In this document: positions 34,567 through 46,200 of the stretch, in pieces
Layout: each line of letters opens with the position of its first letter
Position numbering within the stretch: the first letter of the stretch is position 1
Assembly: GCA_019671005.1 (NCBI GenBank)
Contig: CM033718.1
Coordinates: 25,920,014 to 25,984,013, forward strand
DNA from: Hibiscus mutabilis
Taxonomy: Eukaryota > Streptophyta > Magnoliopsida > Malvales > Malvaceae
Direction: 5' to 3'
DNA: 64,000 nucleotides
Program-made: the position numbers and the translations under genes
The notes under the pieces: generated by a model
Seen by the model: only the letters and a program-made list of their open reading frames with translations
Database searches by the model: none
Told to the model about the DNA's origin: nothing

Positions 34567-35517
34567 TTAGAACCTTCCAAAATGGTATCGGCTATAATGG
34601 TCACAAAGAGCTGGGCTTTGAAATTTTCTCGAACTTCCTATCTTCACAGTAGTAGCCTCTGAATCACTAGACTTTTCGGGCCCTAATCTCTGTCTGAAAG
34701 ATGTAGTAGATCCAGCTCGATTTTCCTGGTAAGAACTCTTGCCCCACTTAGCAAACGGTGAACCAAAAGATCTTCCTTGATTCCTTTTCTGAGCCTCAAC
34801 ACTCCGAGCTGCTATCTTTTCTGCCCAAGCTTTTTCCATTTCTTTTGCCAGATTGACTGCCTCTTGGAATTCAGTAATATTCATAGCAATTAGCACCTCT
34901 TTATATTCAGGATCCAAGCCTTCAATGAAGAAAATACTATGATCCCTTTCAGTAGGAATCAACTCTGAGGCGAAACGGCTCAACTTGTTGAATTCATATT
35001 CATACACTATCAGATCGCCATGCTTGAGATTTAGGAATTCACTTTTTTTTCTCGGATGAACCTATCACTGATATACTTGTTACAAAACTCGCAAAGAAAG
35101 AACTCCCAGGTAATCTCTTCACTGGGAAAAGTAGTGACATTAGTCCACTAGATACGAGCCTGTCCTTTCAGCAAGGACATTGCTCCATCTAACTTCCTCC
35201 GATCATCACAATACAATCCCTCGAGCATAATCTTCAAATCATTAACCAATAATCTGCTGCAACAGGATATCCACCAGTGGAATTCGGTGCTTGCAACTCT
35301 TTTAACTCCTTAGCTATAGAAGTTCGTGGAGGCTGATTAATGATCATTTCTAAAGCTTGTAAGAAATTGCCTTGATTTTATATCGGTATTCTAGGCTGAA
35401 CTGGCACATTCCCTTAGACCGTGCTACAGGCTGAATGAAACTAGCTCCTTCGCCAACCTCGGGAGCATTATGACCCTCTATATGAGTTGCCTGACGTGAA
35501 CCCTCGTCCTCAACCAT
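34567..35517 (-). pseudogene. Chromovirus gag
   Basis: A start codon at 35517-35515 opens with MVEDEGSRQATHIEGHNAPE, followed by a degenerate stretch and the open piece 35007-34567 (MYEYEFNKLSRFASELIPTE, EYKEVLIAMNITEFQEAVNL, then a basic Ser/Arg-rich tail before the zinc knuckle). This is the capsid-like gag core of chromoviruses. Frame breaks between 35460 and 35010 remove the centre of the protein from frame. Confidence 0.78.
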
Positions 35518-35657
35518 CTATACTCACAATAACATTTCAGGTTAGTAAGAAAGCATATCAATCATACTAGTATCATCATTAGTAATTATGACATCCTAGT
35601 GGCATGTATAAACATTTATAAATCTTGTTTCAATTTCTAGAACCGACTAAACATGTA

Positions 35658-35669
35658 GCTCTGATACCA
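35658..35669 (-). promoter_or_regulatory. Primer binding site, initiator tRNA-Met
   Basis: The minus strand reads TGGTATCAGAGC, the classical complement of the plant initiator tRNA-Met 3' end. It is 5 bp from the LTR boundary at 35675. Confidence 0.92.
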
Positions 35670-35674
35670 ATAAA

Positions 35675-38600
35675 TGTAACACCTCATTCCCGTATTCATT
35701 ACCAAACACGAGTTGGTGATATTACAACATAAAATCAGAAACATTTCTATTAGAAAACTTTTGAACTGGTTATTTGCATTGTCTTTGAAATATAATACAT
35801 ATCATATATTTATAGACATCAAAAATTATTTTCGTAAATTTTTAATTAAACTAGACTCAATAAGCTTTCAAACCATATAAATTAATAACTCAAATTCAAT
35901 ATACACAAATTATAAAAATTCATCAAAGTCACGGAACAATGCATTTTTTCTAACAGACTGCTGCCCTATTTTCTCACCTGTCAACATTTAAAAATTTATA
36001 ACTTTGAAAATACATATCGAAATCAGTTACAGTTTTTTAGAAGAAACTAGACTAAATTTCCAATTCATACTCATAAGATTCACCTTCTAATTCGATATGT
36101 GGAATTTATGGCAATTTTCCAAACTCACTACCTAATGTAAAATTTCTAGACTGTTTTTATCTATTCCAATTATAAGTCCACTAACTACTCATAAATCATT
36201 CCAATTCACATATTAGTTATACTAAACTATATTTTAGTTAAAAACATTACAAACCATAAAGTTATTAAAGTTTGATTTACACAAAACACGCAAGTTTGAC
36301 ATTATACATGCCACTAATCAAAAACATAATATAGGATGTCAAAATATTACTAAGATAACCCCTGGTATGTCCTCGTCCAAGAGGCGATACAAAATGTTGT
36401 TGCTTAGCACTATAACCGTATCAACCTACGTGTGCACAAGTAAATCACACGCTAAGTATAAACTTAGCGAGGAATTATATGTAATCATAAAATAATTAAT
36501 TAATTAATTAAAGAAAACATGGTTAGGCAATTATTGTCAAAATTTCTTATAATTCATAACCATTATATACACCATAAGTAAATAATGGTAAACATCATAT
36601 AATTCATTTTTATAAATAGCCCAAGATTTGTGTAAAGAGAGAACTAAGTATGCGAATCCTATAGTCCCATACTACTAAGTACCCAATGGATACTGAAAAT
36701 AACTATAACGAGCTCGTGGTACTCCCAGAGTACTAAGCAGCTAAGTGATGGTAGTCCCAGACTACTCGGCCATAAAGACCAGAACTCCCAGAGTTCTAGA
36801 CACATAAAAATGTCGGCGCAGCTGCTAGATTCTATGGCATGCCACTATACTATAACTCTCCATGATATACATGGGCAGTCAAACAATATCATTATACTTG
36901 CAAAATATCATTCTATAAATGATATATAAATTACAGTTGGTAAAATAAAATAATAGAGCAGTTCATACTCTATTATGCCATAAATCATTCTGAAACATGT
37001 CATCAGTATATGATAATAAAATTACCATAAACAAAACATAATAGGGCAGTTCATACCCCATCATGTACCAACCTTTTTACTTTTGCCTGTAAAATATCAT
37101 ATAGATCATACGAAAACCATGTTATCAATTTAATAAAATCAAGTAGGTCGGCTTCTTAAAAGTTTACTAAAATACATTTCAAAACATATAAAACCACTCA
37201 CATTGTTTGCCTCTTTAATTACTTGCACCAAAATATGAATTCTACTCTCGAACTTTGTCTTTATCCTTCGATTTGTTTTGGTCTCATGCTTGCTCGATTG
37301 CTTTATATCCACCCATTACATAACACATGCAATCAAATGTACATGTTAGGTTACCAATACACTAAATACATTATAAGGAGAAAATTCATAAAAATTCCTT
37401 TTTAAAACACTAATGACATATCATTGCTTCCTATAATTGAATCTAATTCTCAACTTCATAAACTCATCAAAATTCACAATTCTTTCACTTAGAATCAATA
37501 ACCCAACTTTTGAATTTTCACAATTCAATCTTATTTCCAATAATAGTTTCTTTAATTGCCAAATTGGTCCCCAATATTACGTGGGATTTTTGCTTCAAAC
37601 AATATTTTAAAGAATGTAGATTACTTAATCCTTCATGACCAACTTCAAAATAAATTTTTACACTTCAACCCCTAAATTTCCATAATTGACCAAATGGTCC
37701 TTCATTCAAGAATTCAACATTTTCACTTCAAATAAGAAAGAAAAACATCATTCTAATAATTTCCAACATCAAAATAATTTTTACAAATTTCCCCCTAATT
37801 TTTCCATCTTAGCTGAATAGTCATTATACCTCAAATCTTAGGATTTTCATCACTTTAAGGATAGAAACAACACCACAACAACATTTCCAACATATTTGAA
37901 CCATAAAACATGAAATTTCATCATGTCCTTTATAAACCCTAATCACCTACTTCAACTTAAAATTCCATGAAACCATGTAAAAATAGTACCAAATGAAAGA
38001 GAATTTAATGGAGATCAATTTCCTATTTCATGTTCTAACTCCAAAAACCAACCAAATAAGCTTGAAAATTTAAAACAAAACTTTCTTACCTATTTGTGGA
38101 AGCTCACGACAAGGAGGAAAAAGATGAACAAGTTTCTCAAACTTTTTTCTTTCTTTAATTTTATGCCAAATGTCTTCAAATATCCAATATATAAAAAAAA
38201 CTCTTAATAGTCAAATAACCATTTCACCCTTGAATTATAACCAATCACAAGCCACCACATATGCCTTATCATCTTCCACTATCATTACTAATAATAAAGT
38301 ATAGTTGAAATGGCAATTTTGCCATTAATGAAATAACATATCTTCAAAAATGACATTCAATCAACTATACAAAACACTGGATAGAATCAAATCTAAATTA
38401 ATGAAAAATGATTCCAAACCACCATGTCATGTTTCTCGGGTATTCTTAGGACTTCTATCAAATTTTCATATAGTTTCGAGATCAAACAGTCATCCAAATT
38501 CAATACCGAAACTTATTCTTCTTATAGCTTTTCATACAAATTCAGTACCAAAAATCTAATTTCCACCAAAATTCTTATATCGAGATAAATTATTCATTTA

Positions 38601-38768
38601 TGGAATATCATATAATAATTGGAAATTTTCTATTTTGGTCCCTAAAGTTCTCTCAACTTTTCACTTTAGCTACTAAACATTAAAAGTTTGCATTTTAGTC
38701 ACTAAACTAAAACCACCAACTTTTAATTCTTTATGTTTTAGTCACTAACCAAATATTGGGGTATTACA
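35675..38768 (-). repeat. Chromovirus LTR (middle LTR of the dimer)
   Basis: 3094 bp, begins TGTAACACCTCATTCCCG and ends GGGGTATTACA in + coordinates. It is collinear with 27892-30924. It lies between the PBS on one side and the polypurine tract of a second, partial internal region on the other, so it is shared by both units of the dimer. Confidence 0.88.
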
Positions 38769-39691
38769 AATCTATCCTTCTTAAGAAAATTCGTCCTCAA
38801 ATTTTAAAACGTACCTGATTTAAAAAGATGTGGATATTGCTTTTCCATTGACTCATTTGTTTCCCAAGTGGCCTCCTCCACTGAATGGTTTCTCCAGAGA
38901 ACTTTCACCAATGGGATAGTCTTGTTTCTTAGTTATTTAACTCCATGAGCAAGAATCTTTACTGGTTCCTCCTCATAAGTTAAATCTGGCTGAATTTCAA
39001 TCTCTACCGGTGATATCACATGAGAAGGGTCTGATCAATACCTTTTGAGCATCGAGACATGAAACACATTATGAATCTTACTCAATTTTGGAGGTAACAC
39101 CAGTTGATAAGCTACTGGGCCAACTTTTTTTAGAATTTCATTAGGGCCGATAAAGCTCGGGCTTAACTTTCCTTTACGTCAGAAGCGTAACACCTTTTTC
39201 CAGGGTGAAACTTTCAAGAATACTTTCTCACCAAACTCATACTCTATATATTTCCTCTTTAAATATGTATATGATTTATGTCGATATGAAGCTTTCTTAA
39301 GGTTCTCCTATATTATCTTAACCTTGTCTTCCACATCCCGAACCAAATCAGGTCCAATCACTTTGCGATCGTTGAGATCGAACCAATTCAACGGTGTCTT
39401 GCATCGCCTTCCATATAATGCTTCATAAGGAGCCATCTTAATACTTGCTTGGTAACTATTATTATAAGTGAATCCAGCGAGTGGAAAATACTTTTCCCAC
39501 GAACCTTCGAGCGCAAGTATGCTAGCTCTAAGCATATCTTCAAGAATCTAAATAATTCTTTCCAACTGACCATCTATTTGAGGATGGAAAACAGTGCCTA
39601 AATTTAGTCGAGTCCCCAACGCTTAATGCAAAGACTTCCAAAATCTTGAGGTAAACTTTGGATCTCTATCTGATACAATAGAAATTGGTCG
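38769..39691 (-). pseudogene. Partial second copy of chromovirus pol 3' end
   Basis: 38769-39685 is a diverged duplicate of 30925-31838: chromodomain region and integrase C-terminal half. The open piece 39535-39308 reads SWEKYFPLAGFTYNNSYQAS and EALYGRRCKTPLNWFDLND. Further up, the catalytic-Glu region is DGQLERII, where the full copy has a stop. The copy ends abruptly at about 39685, after the integrase core position equivalent to 31838, followed by 6 unassigned bases and the LTR stub. Confidence 0.85.
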
Positions 39692-39744
39692 CCAACTTTT
39701 AATTCTTTATGTTTTAGTCACTAACCAAATATTGGGGTATTACA
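39692..39744 (-). repeat. 53-bp chromovirus LTR stub
   Basis: CCAACTTTTAATTC... to GGGGTATTACA is identical or nearly so to the last bases of the LTR at 38768. It ends at the TSD TTCCA (39745-39749). It is the start of the first LTR of the dimer, after a deletion removed the rest. Confidence 0.85.
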
Positions 39745-39749
39745 TTCCA

Positions 39750-41462
39750 AGCTCTGAATCAAACCCCCCATTGGAAGGTCTTGTTGCCCAGGAAGAGATT
39801 CCTTGGTATGAGGTTTGTCAAACTAGGCTTGCGGGTGAACGCTTCATAGAACACATCCCAAAGAGAAGCATCCATTCGGAGCAAGGAATCAAACTCTCTA
39901 CTGATGAAGAACCTAAGAAATCTATTTGCAACACCATTGCACTCCACAAATGGGGCAAATTCTACACTCATCTGGGCAACTACAACGCTGCCATGGTAAG
40001 AGAATTCTATGCAAATTTGTATGAGCCTTCTTTAAAACTTGTTTTTGTGTGAGAACACTCTATTCCTTAGAGTGCTTCTTCTATTAACAAGATATTTAAT
40101 ATTACTGTGAATGCGGATGAACATGCACTGTTTGTGGATGAGATAACTAATGAAAAGCTTGAGCTTTTAGTTGAAGATTTATGCGTAGCAGGTGCATTAT
40201 GGTTGGGGACCATGCTGGAAATTATGCTATGCTTAGAAAATTTTTTACTTTGCCTTCCAAGATATAGTTTCAGTTCATCAACTCCAGGTTGCTACCCTCC
40301 ACCCATAGCACGACTATTTCTCTGGATGGAATGTGTCTAATACATTCTATTATCAAGGGGAGGAAAATTGATGTAGGGGCAATCATATATAAGGAAATTA
40401 AGGGTTTTGTTGAAAAGAAGATTGGTATATTGACTTTCCCTTCATTAATCATGTAGCTCTGTGAATCAAAAGGGTTAAAACCTTATAACAATGAAGAGAT
40501 GACCACCAACAAGGGAACCATCAACAAGGTTGCAGTAGAAAGGATGATTCGTGCTTCTGACATTCCTACACCGAAATTGGGTACTGCAACGAGGGAGGAC
40601 AAGGGTAAGGCTAAAATGGACGTTACACCAAAAAATGTCCTATCAAGTGATGAAGTCTGGAAAAAGGTTTTAAAGATAGAGGACAAACTCCATGTAGTGA
40701 TGAGTAAACTGGAATTGTTGTAGCCACTGTGCAAACCATGGATTTGGCACATAATTTATTCTATGCTTATATGAAGACGTGGCACAAGTCTGCATTTTTT
40801 GCCTTTAGATGATTCAGTCAAGTTGATCTACCAGAATTTCTTGTTTTCCCTCCCATCATCTGAGATTATGATTTCTCCTCCGATGCTGCCACTAAAGATG
40901 TACCAGCAAAGTCAGTGATTCCCTTGACAATGTTAGCGAAGCTGGTGACCCACCACGAGAAAAGGCATCAAGTAAAATCACCAGGGGTTGTTTGATTTGA
41001 ACGTCCCTACAGATGTTGATGTTATAGCCACTATTGATGAGCATGATGAAGTCTTTGTTAAGGACATCGATGAAGAAGAGAAGGAAGATTTTGATACTGA
41101 GATAACTACCATTAATAAGATAATTGAGAAAGATTTAGTTGCATCCAAGAGTGTGGATGCAACCACGAAAACACCTGAGTTTGTGCCAGTTGCGGCAAGA
41201 CCGATAGAAGTTGCACCTACAGTAGATAAACAAGAGGCAAACCCTCTTGCAATGGTGCTATACAAGGCACGACCCCAGTTCATCCTATCTGAGGTTGCAA
41301 CCGGTGATACCGAAGTGGAAGAGGAGCCTAAAAGAGAACAAGTTGACCAAGATGAAGAAGAGACTCCTCGGCCCAAGAAATAAAAGAAAATAAAGCGCTC
41401 CAAGTCTAAGGAGAAGCGCAAGAAGAAGAAGAGACGCTCCACCTCCTCCTCTCATGAGCCGA
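39750..41462 (+). pseudogene. Envelope-position ORF, 'putative plant transposon protein' type (3' part)
   Basis: The frame broken at 27891 resumes here and runs to a stop at 40050-40052 (ALHKWGKFYTHLGNYNAAMV, then EFYANLYEPS). Further segments in other frames: MNADEHALFVDEITNEKLEL (40107-40166), HSTTISLDGMCLIHSIIKGR (about 40303), KIDVGAIIYKEIKGF with FPSLIM, and MTTNKGTINKVAVERMI (40499-40723). Then an acidic region (40988-41383) and a lysine/arginine-rich tail with Ser (41384-41462). The central motifs fit the plant Transposase_32-type domain as I remember it, found in Athila-like elements between integrase and 3' LTR. The basic tail may be a nuclear localisation signal (inference). Confidence 0.65.
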
Positions 41463-42514
41463 AAAACTGAGTTAGTTTGTTTTTAGGTTTTGTAGGCATG
41501 CATGCCATATAGTGTAATTCCATTCTGTATTTATGTTTTTTTCATTACATTTACATTGTCATTGTAACAACATATAATTGTAATTGCATTACATTCATCA
41601 TTGTAACCATTTTCTTTTACATTTTGTCATTGCTTTTTGTCATTCCATTCCTACATTCCATTATGTTCTCTTTTGGATTAGGGACAATGCAACCTTTGTG
41701 GGGGTATACGCCTAGGAGTTGAAATGCACCCCCATTTTTAAAATTTTAAGAATTTTGTTATACAAATGCAAGGTTCCTTGGTTTTGAAAAAGTTGTTGCT
41801 TGCATTCGATACGTAAATCTTAATTTTTTTATCGTTGATAAGTTTGTTCGATATACATGATGGATAGTTGCATTTCTTAACTCTGTATTGACACATCTGT
41901 TGGTTTCATTAGAGAATATCTTGCTTCATTCCTTTGAATTTTGATGACTTTCTCCTATTGCAGCATGTGTGTTATATATCAATATATGTATATCTTATTA
42001 AGTATAAATAAAAGGCATTCCAATGTGAGTGCATCAAAATAAATAAAGTAGATTAAAGGGGGAACACTCCTCTACGCAGTTAGAAAAATAAATCTGGCTT
42101 AAGGTTGTCGCTACATGAGTGTGTGTCGTTACAATGGGGTACTTCCTGGGGGTTCATTGCACAATATCTTACTCCTTAGGGGTGCATCCATGGCTCGATA
42201 TCCTTCGCTACATAATAAAAAAATAAAAAAGAAGAAAAATATTAAAAGGAATATATATATGATATTTATATGTGTGGTGCTAAATAAATGTTGATAAGAG
42301 AAATAAATCTGAGATGTTAAGGATGATGCTAGGTATTATTGAATTGCTTGGTTATCTATTGATGTTGAGTTGAATCTGTAATTATCTCTCTTGTTGAATC
42401 AGATTTATTGAGTGATTAAAATGATTCAAGTATCAAGAATGCCTTTGATTTGTTGATTGGACCTTGTTGTTTTGATTTTTACTTGAGGACAAGTAAAAAC
42501 TCAAGTTTAGGGTG
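41463..42514 (+). other. 3' non-coding region of Athila-like element
   Basis: T-rich sequence with repeated CATTACATT/TGTCATTG words (41540-41650), then a G-rich GGGGGTATACGCC (41700), a short AT tract near 42250, and finally ACTTGAGGACAAGTAAAAAC and a G-run before the LTR at 42515. No coding sequence is seen. The end motif matches 26610-26644 and 59920-59950. Confidence 0.6.
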
Positions 42515-43098
42515 TGATAGCTCTTCAAAGAGCATGTATTTTCCATAGATTTATAGGTCTTACTGTCCCCACATTGGAATCCATTGCATCCATTTCTGTA
42601 TTTTCATGTCTATTTCCACATGTTTTCTAACTTAGTTCTAGTGGCTCGTGTTGTGTATATTTCTGCCTATTTTTGCTTTATGTCATTGCATTGCTAATGT
42701 ATTTGCAGAGGTGGTTTTCACCACTGTAGCCAGTACAACGCTGCATCTGCCAGCTATCCAGCCTACTTAAGGATAAGGACAAATATATCAGTTGTTTAGT
42801 CTGTTATGACAAATTGTATGACGCTGAGCCCACAAAAAACTTGCAGGACATGTTTCCTTCCTTAGGTATCCTATAAAAATACTATTTTAGAGGAGAGAGA
42901 GGGTCACACTATTCTCATTTTTCATAACTTCTTCAACCTCCGAGCTTTTATCCTCCTCCCATGGCGGCTTAAGTTTATTTCTGGATATCTGAGGTGAAGT
43001 GAGGCAGATATATCCAAGGAAGGAGTTAAGTGTTGAATCAAGGAAATATAATGTTATCTTCTTAAGCTCCTTTCTATTTTGATGTTTTCGGAGCTTTA
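42515..43098 (+). repeat. Athila-like 3' LTR, left part
   Basis: Begins TGATAGCTCTTCAAAGAGCATG directly after the TTGAGGACAAG/G-run end motif, like the LTR at 59951 (TGATAACTCCCTAAAAAGGAG). Interrupted at 43098 by the minus-strand solo LTR and continued at 44591. Confidence 0.6.
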
Positions 43099-44590
43099 TG
43101 TTACGCGTATTAAGTGCTTCGCAATTGGTGCAAGTGTACACGTCGCAAGTTATAGTATAGTATAGATATCATCTCCACATGGATTGGTGCTACTTCGGGA
43201 ATCTAACTTCTCGCACTGAAAGTAAAAACACAGATTGATGATTGTAGGAGTTCTAATTAACGAGTAAATAAAAGAACAATTAAATAAAAGAAAGATGTAA
43301 TAGAATAAGATAGAGTATGTTGGGTTATCGTGAGTCGTGGTGTGATAATCGAATGGACCGTCGTGGTAATTAAGTGCTAAAGTAGCTCAATTGCTTCAAC
43401 AATTGAATCCAGTCGGATTGCCTGGGCAATTTTACGATTGCTTGGGCAATTGGGAATGGAGCGATTGCTTGGGCAATTGGGCGACAACCTTCAAAGTTTG
43501 GTGAAGCGTTCTTCAATAGTTTCTCGTTATCCCTAACTCAAAACGCTATAATTGTGCATGCCTTGATAATACATCCCTGCGTGAACCAAGGGTGGACAAC
43601 AACCTATCTTGCGCTCCTTTTAGCTGTTGAAATTCGCAACTTATCCCTAAGTCGAATTAGTCTTCACCATCGATTGATTGAATAAAGACCATGCTCATTC
43701 GTTTCTTGAATCTAACTCTCTCGATATTAGATAAATAGATGACTTCACAAGATCATCTCCCAATTCACTCACAAATTTAAGAACCAAGAATGAACAAACT
43801 TTGAAGTAAAATTGCAAACTCAAATACCTAAACAAATCCAATCGTTCTCACAACCGCAAAAACACAATAACCCAAGCCAAATAAAATTAGTTCATTGCCG
43901 GGTGCAAAATAACCAAAAAAATAAAATCCCTAAACATGAATCTAGTGGAAGCAAAAGAAGAAGAAGAAATCGAAACAGTCCCCAATTTGCTCTCTCTAAT
44001 TGCACATCTCTTGTAGTTGGCGACTAGGGCTTTATATAGGAGATGGCTAGGTCAAAGTCTTTCTTGAGGAGGAAGTTAAGTTGGAATTAAATACAATAAA
44101 AGAAATAAATTCCTTTTATTATTATATTTTTATTCCTCCAAAGACTTCTCCTAAAACTCTTAGAATTTAATCTCTTTTTGATCTCTGCATGGATCTCCAA
44201 CTCCTTTGCTTTACGCCATTTATCTCGAACATGTTAGATTTATCCAGTCATCAAATCGGCTGTCACTTCATCTTATCCTTCATTTCCTCGACAATCCGCT
44301 CGGCATGCCTTTCAGAAATTAGCTTCGATTGCCTTGGCAGACCCTTCAGTTTTCTTCCTTAATTGCCACGGCAGTTCCTGATTGCTTGGGCAATTTGATC
44401 CTGCACACACAAAACACACATCCGCGGTATCTTTTTCCACAAAAACAACTCGATTATGAAATCAAGCATGTTGGTGAAGGGAACTATGCAATTATGCATG
44501 AATGACTAAAAATGCAACTAAAATAAGCCTAAGCCTAACAATAAATTGAGTAAAAAGGGTTATAAAAATAGTACTTTTGAATACTTAACA
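43099..44590 (-). repeat. Solo LTR, Athila/Tat type, minus orientation
   Basis: 1492 bp. On the minus strand it begins TGTTAAGTATTCAAAAGTAC and ends CGCGTAACA, matching the LTR at 37-1556 throughout. Minus-strand TATA box TATATAAA (complement of 44031-44038). It is flanked by CTTTA (43094-43098) and ATTTA (44591-44595), a 5-bp target duplication with one mismatch. There is no internal sequence, hence solo. Inside are repeats of the ATTGC(C/T)TGGGCAATT palindrome-like word. Confidence 0.82.
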
Positions 44591-45267
44591 ATTTACTTTG
44601 TATTTTGAACTCATCTTGATGTTGGTTTAATTTTCTGGAGCTTGATGAACTTGTTTAAACTATTTACTTAGTTTAGTAGATATCGGTGTTAGTTTTTTCT
44701 TAAGCTTTAATTGTTGGATTTGATTTACGTTTTGTATGAGAATGTTAAAACTAGCCACGGACATCGACAGATGCAGTGACAAGTCAAATTAACGAGTTTT
44801 TACAACGAATGTTGTTTGGATGCAATGAAATTTGATCCATTCATTCAAAGGGCTATAGTCTCGACTTACAACAAAATTTGAAGTTGATCTACATCCCTGA
44901 GTCAGTGGTTCAAGGTTAAATGGAAGATAATACTCAAGCTGACCACATCATCGCTGATTGAACAATCTTTTCCCCTCGAAGTGCATTTGATCTTTCTATT
45001 GAGATGAACCAAAGAGATCCAGGCTTTATTTTCATATGTCTATATCTCTTATTACACTATGTTTTCGCTACCACATTGAATCATTTATTTACCAATTATA
45101 ATGTTATCGCAACCACAATTGCACCCACAACTACCACTCGTACAGTATTGTATTGTAGTCACATAAGTATAAGCGTAATACACCATCCTCGTGGGATCAA
45201 TATCAAACAAGATATCCTTGTTTTTATTCTTGCATCGATAGTGTAGCTTGCAGTTAAAAGTGTGACA
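44591..45267 (+). repeat. Athila-like 3' LTR, right part
   Basis: Continues the LTR interrupted at 43098 and ends in a plausible LTR terminus, TTAAAAGTGTGACA, preceded by CGTAATACACCATCCTCGTG and a TTGCATCGATAGTGTAGCTTGC block of the kind seen near Athila LTR ends. The left and right parts together give about 1.26 kb. The right boundary is by eye. Confidence 0.45.
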
Positions 45268-46200
45268 TTTTCACACTGATCAGTCGTAAATTTTTAGTAG
45301 GTGTCTAGACTATGATGATGTCATTGTTGGAGTAGTATATGGAAATATTAGATTGGTTTCATTTTAGTACAAGAAATGAAGGGAAATATGTATAGAGTCT
45401 CCATGTTGTGTAGTTCATTCTTGAGCATTTTGTGTTGCTACAAACTGATTATTTGGTTTAGTGACATTTATGTTTGCCTCCACTACCACTAGCGTTGTTC
45501 ACAGTCACATATTTCTACTGAAAGTTGATGAGTTGATTTTGGTTGGCTATTTTAGATTGGTATATTGGCTCCTATTGCTAATAATTTGCGTTGATCAGTT
45601 TGGCTTGATTGTCTGATACTTCCTCCACAAGCACTCATGGAACTTGATGTTTCACAACCAAGTTTTCATGGCAGAAAAATCTCTAGGGAGAGTTGAGTGT
45701 TTAACAGCCTCTTTCTCCTTTAACCAGACAAAAGAATGTGTTTTCTTACCCAAGAAAGGCTTCAAATTGCACCCGAGAGCTCGTCGCTTAATCGCCTTAC
45801 TCCCAACAAAAAGAATGATTAAGTAAGTGAAGAAGGAAAACATTGAAGTGAATGAAGAAAATATTTCTGAAGGAATTTTGAATGAAAAAAAGGTAAGACA
45901 AAAAAGCTAAGTAAAGAAGAACAAAAGGAAGAAGAACACTTTCGATTCTCGATAAACTATTAAGTAAGAAATACTAGTTCCTTTTTGAAGGAATTTTGGA
46001 TAAAAGAAAAAGAATTCGAATGATGAAGGAAGAAGGAAGAAAGTAAGAAATGAAAATTATTTTCTATGGGTTAATTACTTGAGAATCAACTCAATGAACC
46101 AGTTCAAAAGTTCAAGTGTCGGTGCAAAAATTTTAGTTTGAAATTCAGTGCATTATACCTTGAAATTCAATGCACTATACTTGTGCCTTTTTCTTGAGAA
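45268..46200. other. No recognised gene
   Basis: AT-rich sequence with short ORFs on both strands, such as 45644-45826, which has no recognisable domain. A-rich tracts at 45830-46040. The left boundary of the following chromovirus LTR should lie somewhere here (expected between about 45.8 and 46.3 kb), but I could not find a clear TG start or target duplication. Confidence 0.4.

Larger units (their letters stand above)
27892..39744 (-). mobile_element. Tekay/Del-type chromovirus, deleted tandem dimer, with TSD TTCCA
   Basis: The whole 11,853-bp block starts TGTAACACC and ends GGGTATTACA. It is flanked by the direct repeat TTCCA (27887-27891 and 39745-39749), so it behaves as one insertion. 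Read on the minus strand the order is: 53-bp LTR stub (39744-39692), partial pol 3' end (39685-38769), full LTR (38768-35675), PBS, gag-pol, full LTR (30924-27892). This equals an LTR-internal-LTR-internal-LTR dimer in which most of the first LTR and first internal region was deleted. Chromodomain and initiator-Met PBS place it with Tekay/Del chromoviruses. Confidence 0.85.

Noticed and set aside
40978..41442. Serine-rich 154-codon ORF on the minus strand
   Set aside because: It mirrors the acidic and lysine-rich coding strand of the envelope-position ORF; Ser/Phe richness is the complement of Glu/Lys codons.
45644..45826. Possible host gene exon (60 codons, with basic end)
   Set aside because: No conserved domain, no convincing splice-linked neighbours, and an equally long ORF on the other strand.
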